Of a stretch of DNA of 39,279 nucleotides, positions 33,278 through 39,279 are shown piece by piece. A program made the position numbers and the translations under genes. Location: positions 1-39,279 of the forward strand of contig NZ_MAXC01000019.1 in assembly GCF_001693485.1 (NCBI RefSeq). The letters run 5' to 3'. A model generated the notes under the pieces. The model was given only the letters and a program-made list of their open reading frames with translations. It searched no databases and had not been told where the DNA came from. Source of the DNA: Bradyrhizobium sp. LMTR 3 (GTDB taxonomy: Bacteria; Pseudomonadota; Alphaproteobacteria; Rhizobiales; Xanthobacteraceae). The first letter of the stretch is position 1, and each line of letters starts with the position of its first letter.

Positions 33278-34150
33278 ATGATGACAAAAAAGCGCTTCGG
33301 AAGTTGGGAAGATGCCGTTTGTTGGCTGCGCGACCAACCTGATCTACGCCAGTTGGTGCTGGATGCCTTTTATGACGATCCGCTGATTTCTGCAGCCGAT
33401 CGCTATTTCGGTTGTGCGGAATGGGCAGCAATCTCGAGACTATTGCATGGAAGAGTTGGTAAGGCGCTTGATGTCGGCGCGGGCCGTGGCATCGCCAGCT
33501 ATGCGCTGGCGCGCACAGGTTTTGCAGTGACAGCTCTTGAACCGGATCCTAGCTCGATAGTCGGAGCCGCAGCAATCCGAAAACTAGCCGTGGACTCAGA
33601 TTTGCCAATTCATGTTGTTGAGGAATTTTCTGAGCAACTGCCCTTTGCTGACGCCTCATTCGATGTCGTTTTTGCACGCGCAGTGCTGCATCACACCAGG
33701 AGCCTGGAAAATACATGTCAGGAAATACATCGTGTGCTCAAGCCCGGCGGGCTTTTTGTTGCCGCGCGCGAACATGTCATCAGCAAAGAATTTGATCTCG
33801 AAAAATTTCTGGAACAACATCCTTTGCACCACCTTTACGGCGGAGAGCACGCATTTTTGTTGAAGCGCTATACTGAAGCATTGGAAGGCGCAGGCTTTGC
33901 TCGGCTAGTGGTTTTGTCCCCGCTGACAAGTCCGATCAATTTGTTCCCCTACACGGTAGAAACGTTGCGGAAAGCTATCGTCACGAAGCTCTCCAGAAAA
34001 ATACCGGCGGGGCCGCTATGGCGCGCTATGCTTGGGTCAAATGCGGTATTTGGAACATTGCTGTCGGTGGCAGAACATTTCGACAACCGGCCTGGCCGGC
34101 TATACTCGTTTGTCGCACATAAAGAGCCAGCCCTAGGGGGTGTTTCCTGA
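33278..34150 (+). CDS. Class I SAM methyltransferase (290 aa)
   Basis: Soluble methyltransferase of the Methyltransf_11 type: ALDVGAGRGIASYALA (63-78), VTALEPDPSSIVGAAA, EQLPFADASFDVVFARAVLH (motif IV region), and IHRVLKPGGLFVAAREH. A C-terminal extension of about 110 residues contains HHLYGGEHAFLLKRYTEALE, the sort of segment that binds glycan substrates. Two adjacent ATGs (33278, 33281) are possible starts, 31 bases after the glycosyltransferase gene. One of three methyltransferases within 30.6-35.3 kb. Confidence 0.88.
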   Translation: MMTKKRFGSWEDAVCWLRDQPDLRQLVLDAFYDDPLISAADRYFGCAEWAAISRLLHGRVGKALDVGAGRGIASYALARTGFAVTALEPDPSSIVGAAAIRKLAVDSDLPIHVVEEFSEQLPFADASFDVVFARAVLHHTRSLENTCQEIHRVLKPGGLFVAAREHVISKEFDLEKFLEQHPLHHLYGGEHAFLLKRYTEALEGAGFARLVVLSPLTSPINLFPYTVETLRKAIVTKLSRKIPAGPLWRAMLGSNAVFGTLLSVAEHFDNRPGRLYSFVAHKEPALGGVS

Positions 34151-34167
34151 TGTCGAGGTAGAGGTTA

Positions 34168-34362
34168 ATGGATCCTATCCTAGATATCCCGAGCCAAGTG
34201 GTTTCGGCCGTAACAGGATGCCGGGCCTGTTTGGTTCCGCCTTGCTCAGCTGGTAGGCCGGTGGCTAAGGAGCTCAAGACCGTCGGCTTTGTTAGGTCGA
34301 ACTCGGCCGAAGCCGGTCGCGTGAAGAAAGAAATAGTGAGAAGCTGCTTTTCCTTACCTTAG
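34168..34362 (+). CDS. Small frame between two methyltransferases, tentative (64 aa)
   Basis: ATG 34168 has AGAGG four bases upstream and opens a 64-codon frame starting MDPILDIPSQVVSAVTGCRA, basic towards the end, with four Cys in total (three clustered at about residues 18-26). No domain is recognised. It fills the gap between methyltransferase genes and could be a small protein or the broken start of a lost gene, for instance a zinc-knuckle methyltransferase. Support is only the ribosome-binding site and spacing. Confidence 0.25.
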   Translation: MDPILDIPSQVVSAVTGCRACLVPPCSAGRPVAKELKTVGFVRSNSAEAGRVKKEIVRSCFSLP

Positions 34363-34404
34363 GCCCTCGTGCAGATGCTGGTGGAAGCAATTTGTGGTTG
34401 ACCC

Positions 34405-35262
34405 ATGGCGCTGATCAAGACGTTTGATCGCACAGCTGACGTTTCCAAGATTGAGGGATGCAACACCCGTGGCATCGATTACCGATGGACTATCTTTTCG
34501 GAGGTGATTGCCACAATTCCCGCCGGCAGTGATGCCCTCGATTTCGGCGCAGGATCACTGCGGGAAAGCTTCGATCTTGCTTGTCGAGGGTTCAACGTAA
34601 CGTCAGTCGACATCGATCAGGAGCTAATGTCGGTTTATAAGAGTGGCTACGAATGGCCCGCGAACGGAACTTCACATAAACTCATCGGCGCTCGCGATTT
34701 AGAAGATGCCCTCGCCAAGATCCGCGGTCAAAAGTTTGCTCTGGTCACGTGTTTTGATGCCCTCGAGCATCTTGAGGATCCAGGAGCAGTATTGCGCATG
34801 ATCAATTCATGTATAACGGATGATGGCAAAATTCTTATAACGGTCCCCAATGGCCGCACGCTGTTTGAGCTGGCCTTCCGTTTTGACCTTCTGCTTGCCC
34901 GTGCAACCAAGCGTTCTATGCGACCGGGCGAGCCGCATCTCCAGCGCAACTCTCCGGGAAAATGGAAACAAATCATCGTTAGTGCCGGATACGAGGTTCT
35001 CCAGCATGAACTGGAAATCGGCTTCTTCGTAAACACGGTCGCTGCGTTGGTACAGCTACCGTTAACGTTTGCCGGCAGAATACTTCGAAAGTTGAACGTG
35101 AAAGTGGATGCCGCCGAACTATCCGCGAGGGTTTGCAGCGGAAACCGCATGGCGGCGCTTGATCGACTCGACAAGAAAACCAAGCCGGTCTTTCGTGGCC
35201 TTTATGGCTGGAATTTGTTTGTCGCTGTGCCTGCACGAAACTTTACTATGGAGCGTCGATGA
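34405..35262 (+). CDS. Class I SAM methyltransferase (285 aa)
   Basis: Soluble methyltransferase with ALDFGAGSLRESFDLA (44-59), VTSVDIDQEL, FALVTCFDALEHLEDPGAVL as the motif IV to post-IV block, and DDGKILITVPNGRTLFEL. The glycan-type segment GEPHLQRNSPGKWKQIIVSA follows. The C-terminal 80 residues include a hydrophobic stretch (GFFVNTVAALVQLPLTFAG) that might touch the membrane. ATG 34405 is the first start. The sequence clearly differs from the preceding methyltransferase, so it is not a tandem copy. Likely a sugar methyltransferase of unknown site. Confidence 0.87.
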   Translation: MALIKTFDRTADVSKIEGCNTRGIDYRWTIFSEVIATIPAGSDALDFGAGSLRESFDLACRGFNVTSVDIDQELMSVYKSGYEWPANGTSHKLIGARDLEDALAKIRGQKFALVTCFDALEHLEDPGAVLRMINSCITDDGKILITVPNGRTLFELAFRFDLLLARATKRSMRPGEPHLQRNSPGKWKQIIVSAGYEVLQHELEIGFFVNTVAALVQLPLTFAGRILRKLNVKVDAAELSARVCSGNRMAALDRLDKKTKPVFRGLYGWNLFVAVPARNFTMERR

Positions 35263-35473
35263 GTAGCTGCATTGGATCATACCGAAAGCAACATGGCCCA
35301 GGCTGGGCAGTTCGTCGATTGGCTTCTGTTTCATTCTCTTTTGGGTGGCAAAGCTGCATTTCTTTCGGCGATATATCTTCGCGGGCACTTGCGGCATGGC
35401 TATTCTTGTCGCCTGACTACTTCAAAAATCGACGAAGATGCGCATACTCGCCTATTCGCCATCAGGCGATATC

Positions 35474-36403
35474 ATGACGGTATGGGTCACGGGTGCAAAC
35501 GGTTTCATCGGCCGGCATCTCGTTCGAGAGCTTGGAACCCAGGGCCATCGCGTTCATGGCATCGGCCATGGCGCGATCGCGGACCCCGAAAAGCTTCGCG
35601 TCGGGCTGGTGAATTGGTTGAACGGTGAGATCGACGCGGCCAATCTCACCGCGCTTGCGGAGCGATCTGGGCTGCCGTCGACGATCTTCCATCTGGCCGG
35701 CGGGTCTTCGGTCGGGCTATCGATCGCACAACCGTTTGAGGATTTTTCTCGCACCGTTAACAGCACGGCGCGCCTGGTCGAGTGGATGCGACACTCCGCC
35801 CCAAATTGCCGGTTGGTTGTCGCCTCCAGTGCAGCTGTCTACGGCGTGGACCACCCCAGAATCATACGAGAAGAGGCCGAACCACGGCCTCTGTCACCTT
35901 ATGGGCACCATAAGCTGATGATGGAGCAGCTGTGTAGGAGCTACGCAGCTGATTTTGGACTGCGGACAATCGTGGTCCGCCTGTTTTCGGTCTATGGCGT
36001 GTCTCTTCGCAAGCAGCTCCTGTGGGATATGTGCTCACGCCTGCGGAGAGGCGAGCGCGAACTCGTACTCGGCGGAACGGGAGACGAAGTGCGCGATTGG
36101 GTCGAGGTGCGCGACGTGGTTAGGCTTCTTTCGAATTTGGCCCGACTGCCGCAACACGAAAACTTTCTGGTGATCAACGGGGGGAGCGGTTCGGGTACGA
36201 CGGTCGCCCAGGTTGCCGACATCCTGACAAAAAGCTGGGGTGAGCAGGCTAGCGTACGTTTCTCAGGCGTGGTTCGGCCCGGCGACCCCTTCAGCCTCGT
36301 TGCGGATGGTGCGAAGGTTCGAGCTTTGCCCTTCGCATGGGAAATTCCGCTGTCGCGAGGTATCGCCGATTACGTCCACTGGTTTAAGGGCGACATTGCT
36401 TGA
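35474..36403 (+). CDS. NAD-dependent epimerase/dehydratase (extended SDR, 309 aa)
   Basis: Extended SDR acting on nucleotide sugars. The Rossmann motif is TGANGFIGRH (6-15), with VVASSAAVYG holding the catalytic Ser. Tyr143 and Lys147 (SPYGHHKLMM) complete the triad. Later blocks are RLFSVYG and VRDWVEVRDVVRLL, the usual start of the substrate domain. I chose ATG 35474 because AGG lies seven bases upstream and the product begins at the Rossmann strand; the ATG at 35438 adds 12 residues (RILAYSPSGD). Which sugar it acts on is not shown. Its stop overlaps the next gene's TTG (TTGA). Confidence 0.9.
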   Translation: MTVWVTGANGFIGRHLVRELGTQGHRVHGIGHGAIADPEKLRVGLVNWLNGEIDAANLTALAERSGLPSTIFHLAGGSSVGLSIAQPFEDFSRTVNSTARLVEWMRHSAPNCRLVVASSAAVYGVDHPRIIREEAEPRPLSPYGHHKLMMEQLCRSYAADFGLRTIVVRLFSVYGVSLRKQLLWDMCSRLRRGERELVLGGTGDEVRDWVEVRDVVRLLSNLARLPQHENFLVINGGSGSGTTVAQVADILTKSWGEQASVRFSGVVRPGDPFSLVADGAKVRALPFAWEIPLSRGIADYVHWFKGDIA

Positions 36404-37569
36404 GCAACGGTCGCCCACTTCGTCTCGCCTTCACCATGATTTCCCGCCAACGCTGGGCCGGAGGATACAACTATCAGCGAAATTTATTTGCCGCCCTGCG
36501 CCAGCACTGTCCGGGCGCGATCACGCCTGTAGTGTTCGCCGGCGAGCGCGACGATTTCTCTGATCTCGAAGCGCTTGGTCGAATTCCAGACGTCGAAATC
36601 CTACAATCAGGTGCATTCGATCGAGGAGCATTGCGGCCTATCGCTCCGATATGTTTTGGGCAGGACTTCGCGGCGGCCTCGGCGTTTCGACGGAAACAAA
36701 TTGATGCGGTTTTCGAGGCGGCGCGCTTCTTTGGCTGGTCTACCCATTACCCAAGCATCGCGTGGATTCCAGACATGCAGCATCTGGCACTTCCACATCT
36801 GTTTTCCACGCGAGCTCGATGGCGCCGGGACATTGGGTTTCGGTTGCAGATTATGTCGGGCCGGACGATCATGCTCAGCAGCGAGAGCGCAGAGCGAGAT
36901 TGCCTAAAAAGCTATCCCAATGCAAAAGGAAGAACGGCCGTTGTGAAGTTCGCGAGCGAGCCTGCTCCCGAGCTCTTGAAAGTGGATCCGGTTGAAGTCG
37001 CTCGAAAATACGAACTGCCGCCAAACTATTTCTATCTTCCAAATCAATTCTGGCGTCACAAGAACCACCAAGTTGTAATCGATGCGCTTGCACTACTCTC
37101 AAGTAGTGGCAAGCGTGTCGTTGTGGCGGCGTCCGGAGCGCCTGATCCAAACGAGCCGCAACTCGTTGATAAGATTATGCAACAAGTGGTCGACCGAGGG
37201 CATGAGCAAGAATTCAGATACTTGGGTATGATTCCATTGGCTGAGGTCTATGCGCTGCTTCGGGCTAGCACTGCTCTGCTCAATCCGTCCCGATTCGAGG
37301 GTTGGAGTACTACGGTGGAGGAGGCAAAGTCATTTGGCGTGCCAATGGTCTTGTCGAGCATTGACGTACATCGTGAACAAGCAGGTGGCAAAGCTCACTA
37401 TTTCGATGTCGATGACCCTTTATCACTCGCCGATCATCTTGCGAAGCTATCGCAGAATTCTGAACCTACATTGATCAGAAATCTCTTGCCGGATGTCCAC
37501 GCTCGCGTGGCTTCGTTTGCATCGGACTTCGTAGCTACAGTCCAATGCGCAAGACAGCGCTGTGGTTGA
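36400..37569 (+). CDS. GT4 family glycosyltransferase (389 aa)
   Basis: A GT-B fold retaining glycosyltransferase. The acceptor domain has RQRWAGGYNYQRNLFAAL near the start. The donor domain has FYLPNQFWRHKNHQVVIDAL, VVVAASGAPD and YLGMIPLAEVYALLRASTAL, then NPSRFEGWSTTVEEAKSFG, which holds the EX7E motif (Glu300 and Glu308). This is followed by VPMVLSSIDVHREQ. TTG 36400 overlaps the preceding stop as TTGA. Internal ATG 36436 is possible but would remove the first strand. It probably adds one sugar of the repeat unit on the cytoplasmic side and is co-translated with the SDR gene. Confidence 0.9.
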   Translation: MSNGRPLRLAFTMISRQRWAGGYNYQRNLFAALRQHCPGAITPVVFAGERDDFSDLEALGRIPDVEILQSGAFDRGALRPIAPICFGQDFAAASAFRRKQIDAVFEAARFFGWSTHYPSIAWIPDMQHLALPHLFSTRARWRRDIGFRLQIMSGRTIMLSSESAERDCLKSYPNAKGRTAVVKFASEPAPELLKVDPVEVARKYELPPNYFYLPNQFWRHKNHQVVIDALALLSSSGKRVVVAASGAPDPNEPQLVDKIMQQVVDRGHEQEFRYLGMIPLAEVYALLRASTALLNPSRFEGWSTTVEEAKSFGVPMVLSSIDVHREQAGGKAHYFDVDDPLSLADHLAKLSQNSEPTLIRNLLPDVHARVASFASDFVATVQCARQRCG

Positions 37570-37626
37570 CTTAGTGGGGCTTATCCCGACGGCGGTCATC
37601 GCGAACGGGTCAATTGCGCCTGAAAA

Positions 37627-38562
37627 CTAGGGTAGCGCAAGAGCATTCCGAAGACCTTCGTCAAGACTAAGCGGTGGCCGCCATCCGGTCTCCAGAGCTT
37701 TGGACATGTCTATCTCCAGCGATGCCGCTACACTATCGTAGGCCTCAGAACGATCGCTGATCCTGAACAATGCGTTGAGTGCAAACAATGGAAAAGGCAC
37801 GATGCGCGATTTCTTGCCTAAAACTCTGTCGATCCGTCGAACAAATTCCGGTGTTGAAATTTGTTCCTCATCGGCCACTAAGAATACTTCGAACCCACGG
37901 TGCTGATGGGTAAGTCGGTGCACTATAAACGATGCCAAGTTTGCGACGCTTAGAAACGCACGCCGATTATGGATACAACCGAATGGCAGCGGGACCCCTC
38001 TATTGACCGCCGCAGCCAACAGTTTAAAATTACCGAGAGCGCCTGCGCCGTAAATCAGTGGCGGGCGAATGACCGTAAAATTCATGCTTGTATCCCTCAC
38101 CATAGCTTCAAGGCCTGCTTCTGCGGCAGCTTTCGATGCTCCGTAGACTCCGCGCGGCGTCAAGAGGTCATTCTCACGAAAGGGAGGTCGACCGTCAGTG
38201 CTGCTCCCATTAACGAGGACTGTGCTCAGGTAAACAAAATGGCTAACGCCCGCTTCCGCTGCGCACCGGGCAAGGTGCAACGTGCCATCGGTATTGATAG
38301 ATTGGTAAACGTCTGCAGCATGCTCTTCGCGCGGGTGATGAACTCGGGCTGCCAAATGCACCACCGCATCGACACCGGCGAGCGCTTCTGCCCAGTTGGT
38401 GTGGGGACCGATATTGCCGATCATTATCGAAGTTGCGTCGGGCGAGGGCTTTCGCACAGCTTGTCTAACGATCATGCCGTTACGTTTCAACACGGGGGCA
38501 AGATTCTGGCCTACGAAGCCATTCGCACCCGTTAGCAAGACAACAAGTCGACCGTCTTCCAT
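37627..38562 (-). CDS. NAD-dependent sugar nucleotide reductase/epimerase (WbpV/WbpK-like)
   Basis: Extended SDR of 311 residues: TGANGFVGQN (11-20), VVHLAARVHHP, FVYLSTVLVNG with Ser113, and GVYGASK with Tyr140 and Lys144. VIRPPLIYGAGALGNFKLL follows, then the RIVPFPLFALNALFRI end typical of WbpV/WbpK-like proteins. Those reduce UDP-4-keto-6-deoxy-HexNAc to UDP-QuiNAc or UDP-FucNAc. A CapD/WbpM-type enzyme such as the one at 1-809 would make the keto precursor. It is read opposite to the GT4 gene and ends 57 bases from it. The family is firm; the product sugar is inferred. Confidence 0.85.
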   Translation of the reverse strand: MEDGRLVVLLTGANGFVGQNLAPVLKRNGMIVRQAVRKPSPDATSIMIGNIGPHTNWAEALAGVDAVVHLAARVHHPREEHAADVYQSINTDGTLHLARCAAEAGVSHFVYLSTVLVNGSSTDGRPPFRENDLLTPRGVYGASKAAAEAGLEAMVRDTSMNFTVIRPPLIYGAGALGNFKLLAAAVNRGVPLPFGCIHNRRAFLSVANLASFIVHRLTHQHRGFEVFLVADEEQISTPEFVRRIDRVLGKKSRIVPFPLFALNALFRISDRSEAYDSVAASLEIDMSKALETGWRPPLSLDEGLRNALALP

Positions 38563-38771
38563 TCTGTTCTCATCTCTTTCTGAAGCGGCGTCTCGCCATT
38601 TGCGACGCTGATGCTAAATCAGAGAGCATAGCCATTTTCTGGCTGGAACGCCGTGAGCCTCATGAGGACCATCGAAAACACCCGTTCTTACTTGTTGACT
38701 TTCCGACAGATGGAGATGTGCGCCAACTGGGCAAGAGCGGCGTGCTTGGAGCTTCGCTCGATTGACGACGG

Positions 38772-39279
38772 CTAACACTCGGCTGGCTCACCGATTTCAC
38801 TGAGATAAGCCTGGTAGGCGAGCCGGATGCCGTCCTCGAGCTTCGTGCTGGCGCGCCAGCCGAGTTTGGCCAGACGGCTGACGTCGAGCAATTTTCGCGG
38901 GGTACCGTCCGGGCGCGAGGCATCAAAACCGATCGCCCCGGTATAGCCGACGGTCGCCGCGACCACGCGGGCGAAATCGGCGATCGTGATGTCCTCGCCG
39001 GTGCCGATATTGACCAGTTCGCGATCCGAATAGGCCTTCATCAAGTGGATGCAGGCATCGGCAAGGTCGTCGACGTGGAGGAATTCGCGGCGCGGCGTGC
39101 CGGTGCCCCAGACCACGACTTTGTCGGCACCGGCAACCTTGGCTTCGTGAAAGCGGCGGATCAGAGCGGCGACGACATGGCTGTATTCGGGATGATAATT
39201 GTCGCCGCGGCCGTAGAGATTGGTCGGCATCACATTGATGAAGTCGGCGCCGTACTGGCTGCGATAGGCCTCCACCAGC
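38772..39279 (-). CDS. fcl: GDP-L-fucose synthase, C-terminal part
   Basis: C-terminal portion of a GDP-4-keto-6-deoxymannose epimerase/reductase. The 5' part lies beyond the right edge; the frame is open to the window end. The visible part has MPTNLYGRGDNYHPEYSHVV, VVWGTGTPRREFLHVDDLAD and NIGTGEDITIADFARVVA, then FDASRPDGTPRKLLDVSRL and LGWRASTKLEDGI, which are hallmarks of GDP-fucose synthases. The enzyme makes GDP-L-fucose from the product of GDP-mannose 4,6-dehydratase, which is probably encoded upstream on the same strand beyond the window. Codon use is strongly GC-rich, like the left flank, and differs from the central operon. Confidence 0.95.
   Translation of the reverse strand, partial: LVEAYRSQYGADFINVMPTNLYGRGDNYHPEYSHVVAALIRRFHEAKVAGADKVVVWGTGTPRREFLHVDDLADACIHLMKAYSDRELVNIGTGEDITIADFARVVAATVGYTGAIGFDASRPDGTPRKLLDVSRLAKLGWRASTKLEDGIRLAYQAYLSEIGEPAEC

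Noticed and set aside
35272..35628. 118-codon frame starting MDHTESNMAQAGQFVDWLLF
   Set aside because: It runs 155 bases into the SDR gene in another frame, where it becomes arginine-rich shadow sequence. The first 50 codons might be a remnant but no family was recognised.
1..39279. tRNA, rRNA, CRISPR array, defence or phage genes
   Set aside because: Looked for cloverleaf-like sequences, regularly spaced repeats and Cas, restriction or phage motifs; none was seen. The only regular repeat is the coding W-rich array at 10195-11562.

Overview
The window looks like part of a surface-polysaccharide locus (O-antigen or exopolysaccharide) from an alphaproteobacterium of the Rhizobiales, most likely Bradyrhizobium or a close relative. 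The reasons are GC-rich coding with strong G/C third positions in the flanks, a serralysin-like type I secreted protein with tryptophan-rich repeats, a decayed IS110-family element, and a glycan locus dense in methyltransferases. The genus is inferred from style, not from a marker gene. Both ends cut genes: a CapD/FlaA1/WbpM-like sugar nucleotide dehydratase at the left and a GDP-L-fucose synthase-like gene at the right.

Layout. 1-3000: end of the capD-like gene, then a decayed stretch with a glycosyltransferase stub, a frameshifted lipoprotein, two or three small genes on the minus strand and two look-alike hairpins. 3009-4156: a coupled minus-strand pair, a DUF4286/EthD-like protein and a divergent type II dehydroquinase. 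4364-6611: an MBOAT O-acyltransferase with an SGNH-like partner. 6665-7110: a broken IS110 element. 7150-8343: a CaiB/BaiF CoA-transferase. 8693-11899: a large metalloprotease-like RTX protein. 12078-17966: two divergent arms carrying a methyltransferase, a methyltransferase-GT2 fusion, a desaturase, a zinc-finger methyltransferase and a GT-C-like membrane protein. 17981-19723: two divergent FkbM methyltransferases. 19724-21359: a degenerate stretch. 21360-22481: a six-bladed Kelch-like propeller with a Tat-like signal.

22688-30641 is a tightly packed plus-strand operon: wbpB, wbpD, wbpE, a Wzx-like flippase, hisH and hisF paralogues, a wbpG-like amidotransferase and a Wzy-like polymerase. 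Together these predict a 2,3-diamino-2,3-dideoxy uronic acid with an acetamidino group, polymerised by the Wzx/Wzy route. 30645-37569 adds tailoring and assembly genes: an acetyltransferase, three methyltransferases, two glycosyltransferases and an SDR epimerase. 37627-39279 returns to the minus strand with a WbpV/WbpK-like reductase and the partial fcl.

The genes fit one job: making nucleotide sugars, assembling and exporting a repeat unit, and decorating it with methyl, acyl and amidine groups. Eight SAM-methyltransferase domains in about 23 kb suggest a heavily methylated, hydrophobic glycan. The core operon looks less GC-biased by eye than the flanks, as is usual for exchanged O-antigen loci. 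No tRNA, rRNA or CRISPR array was seen.
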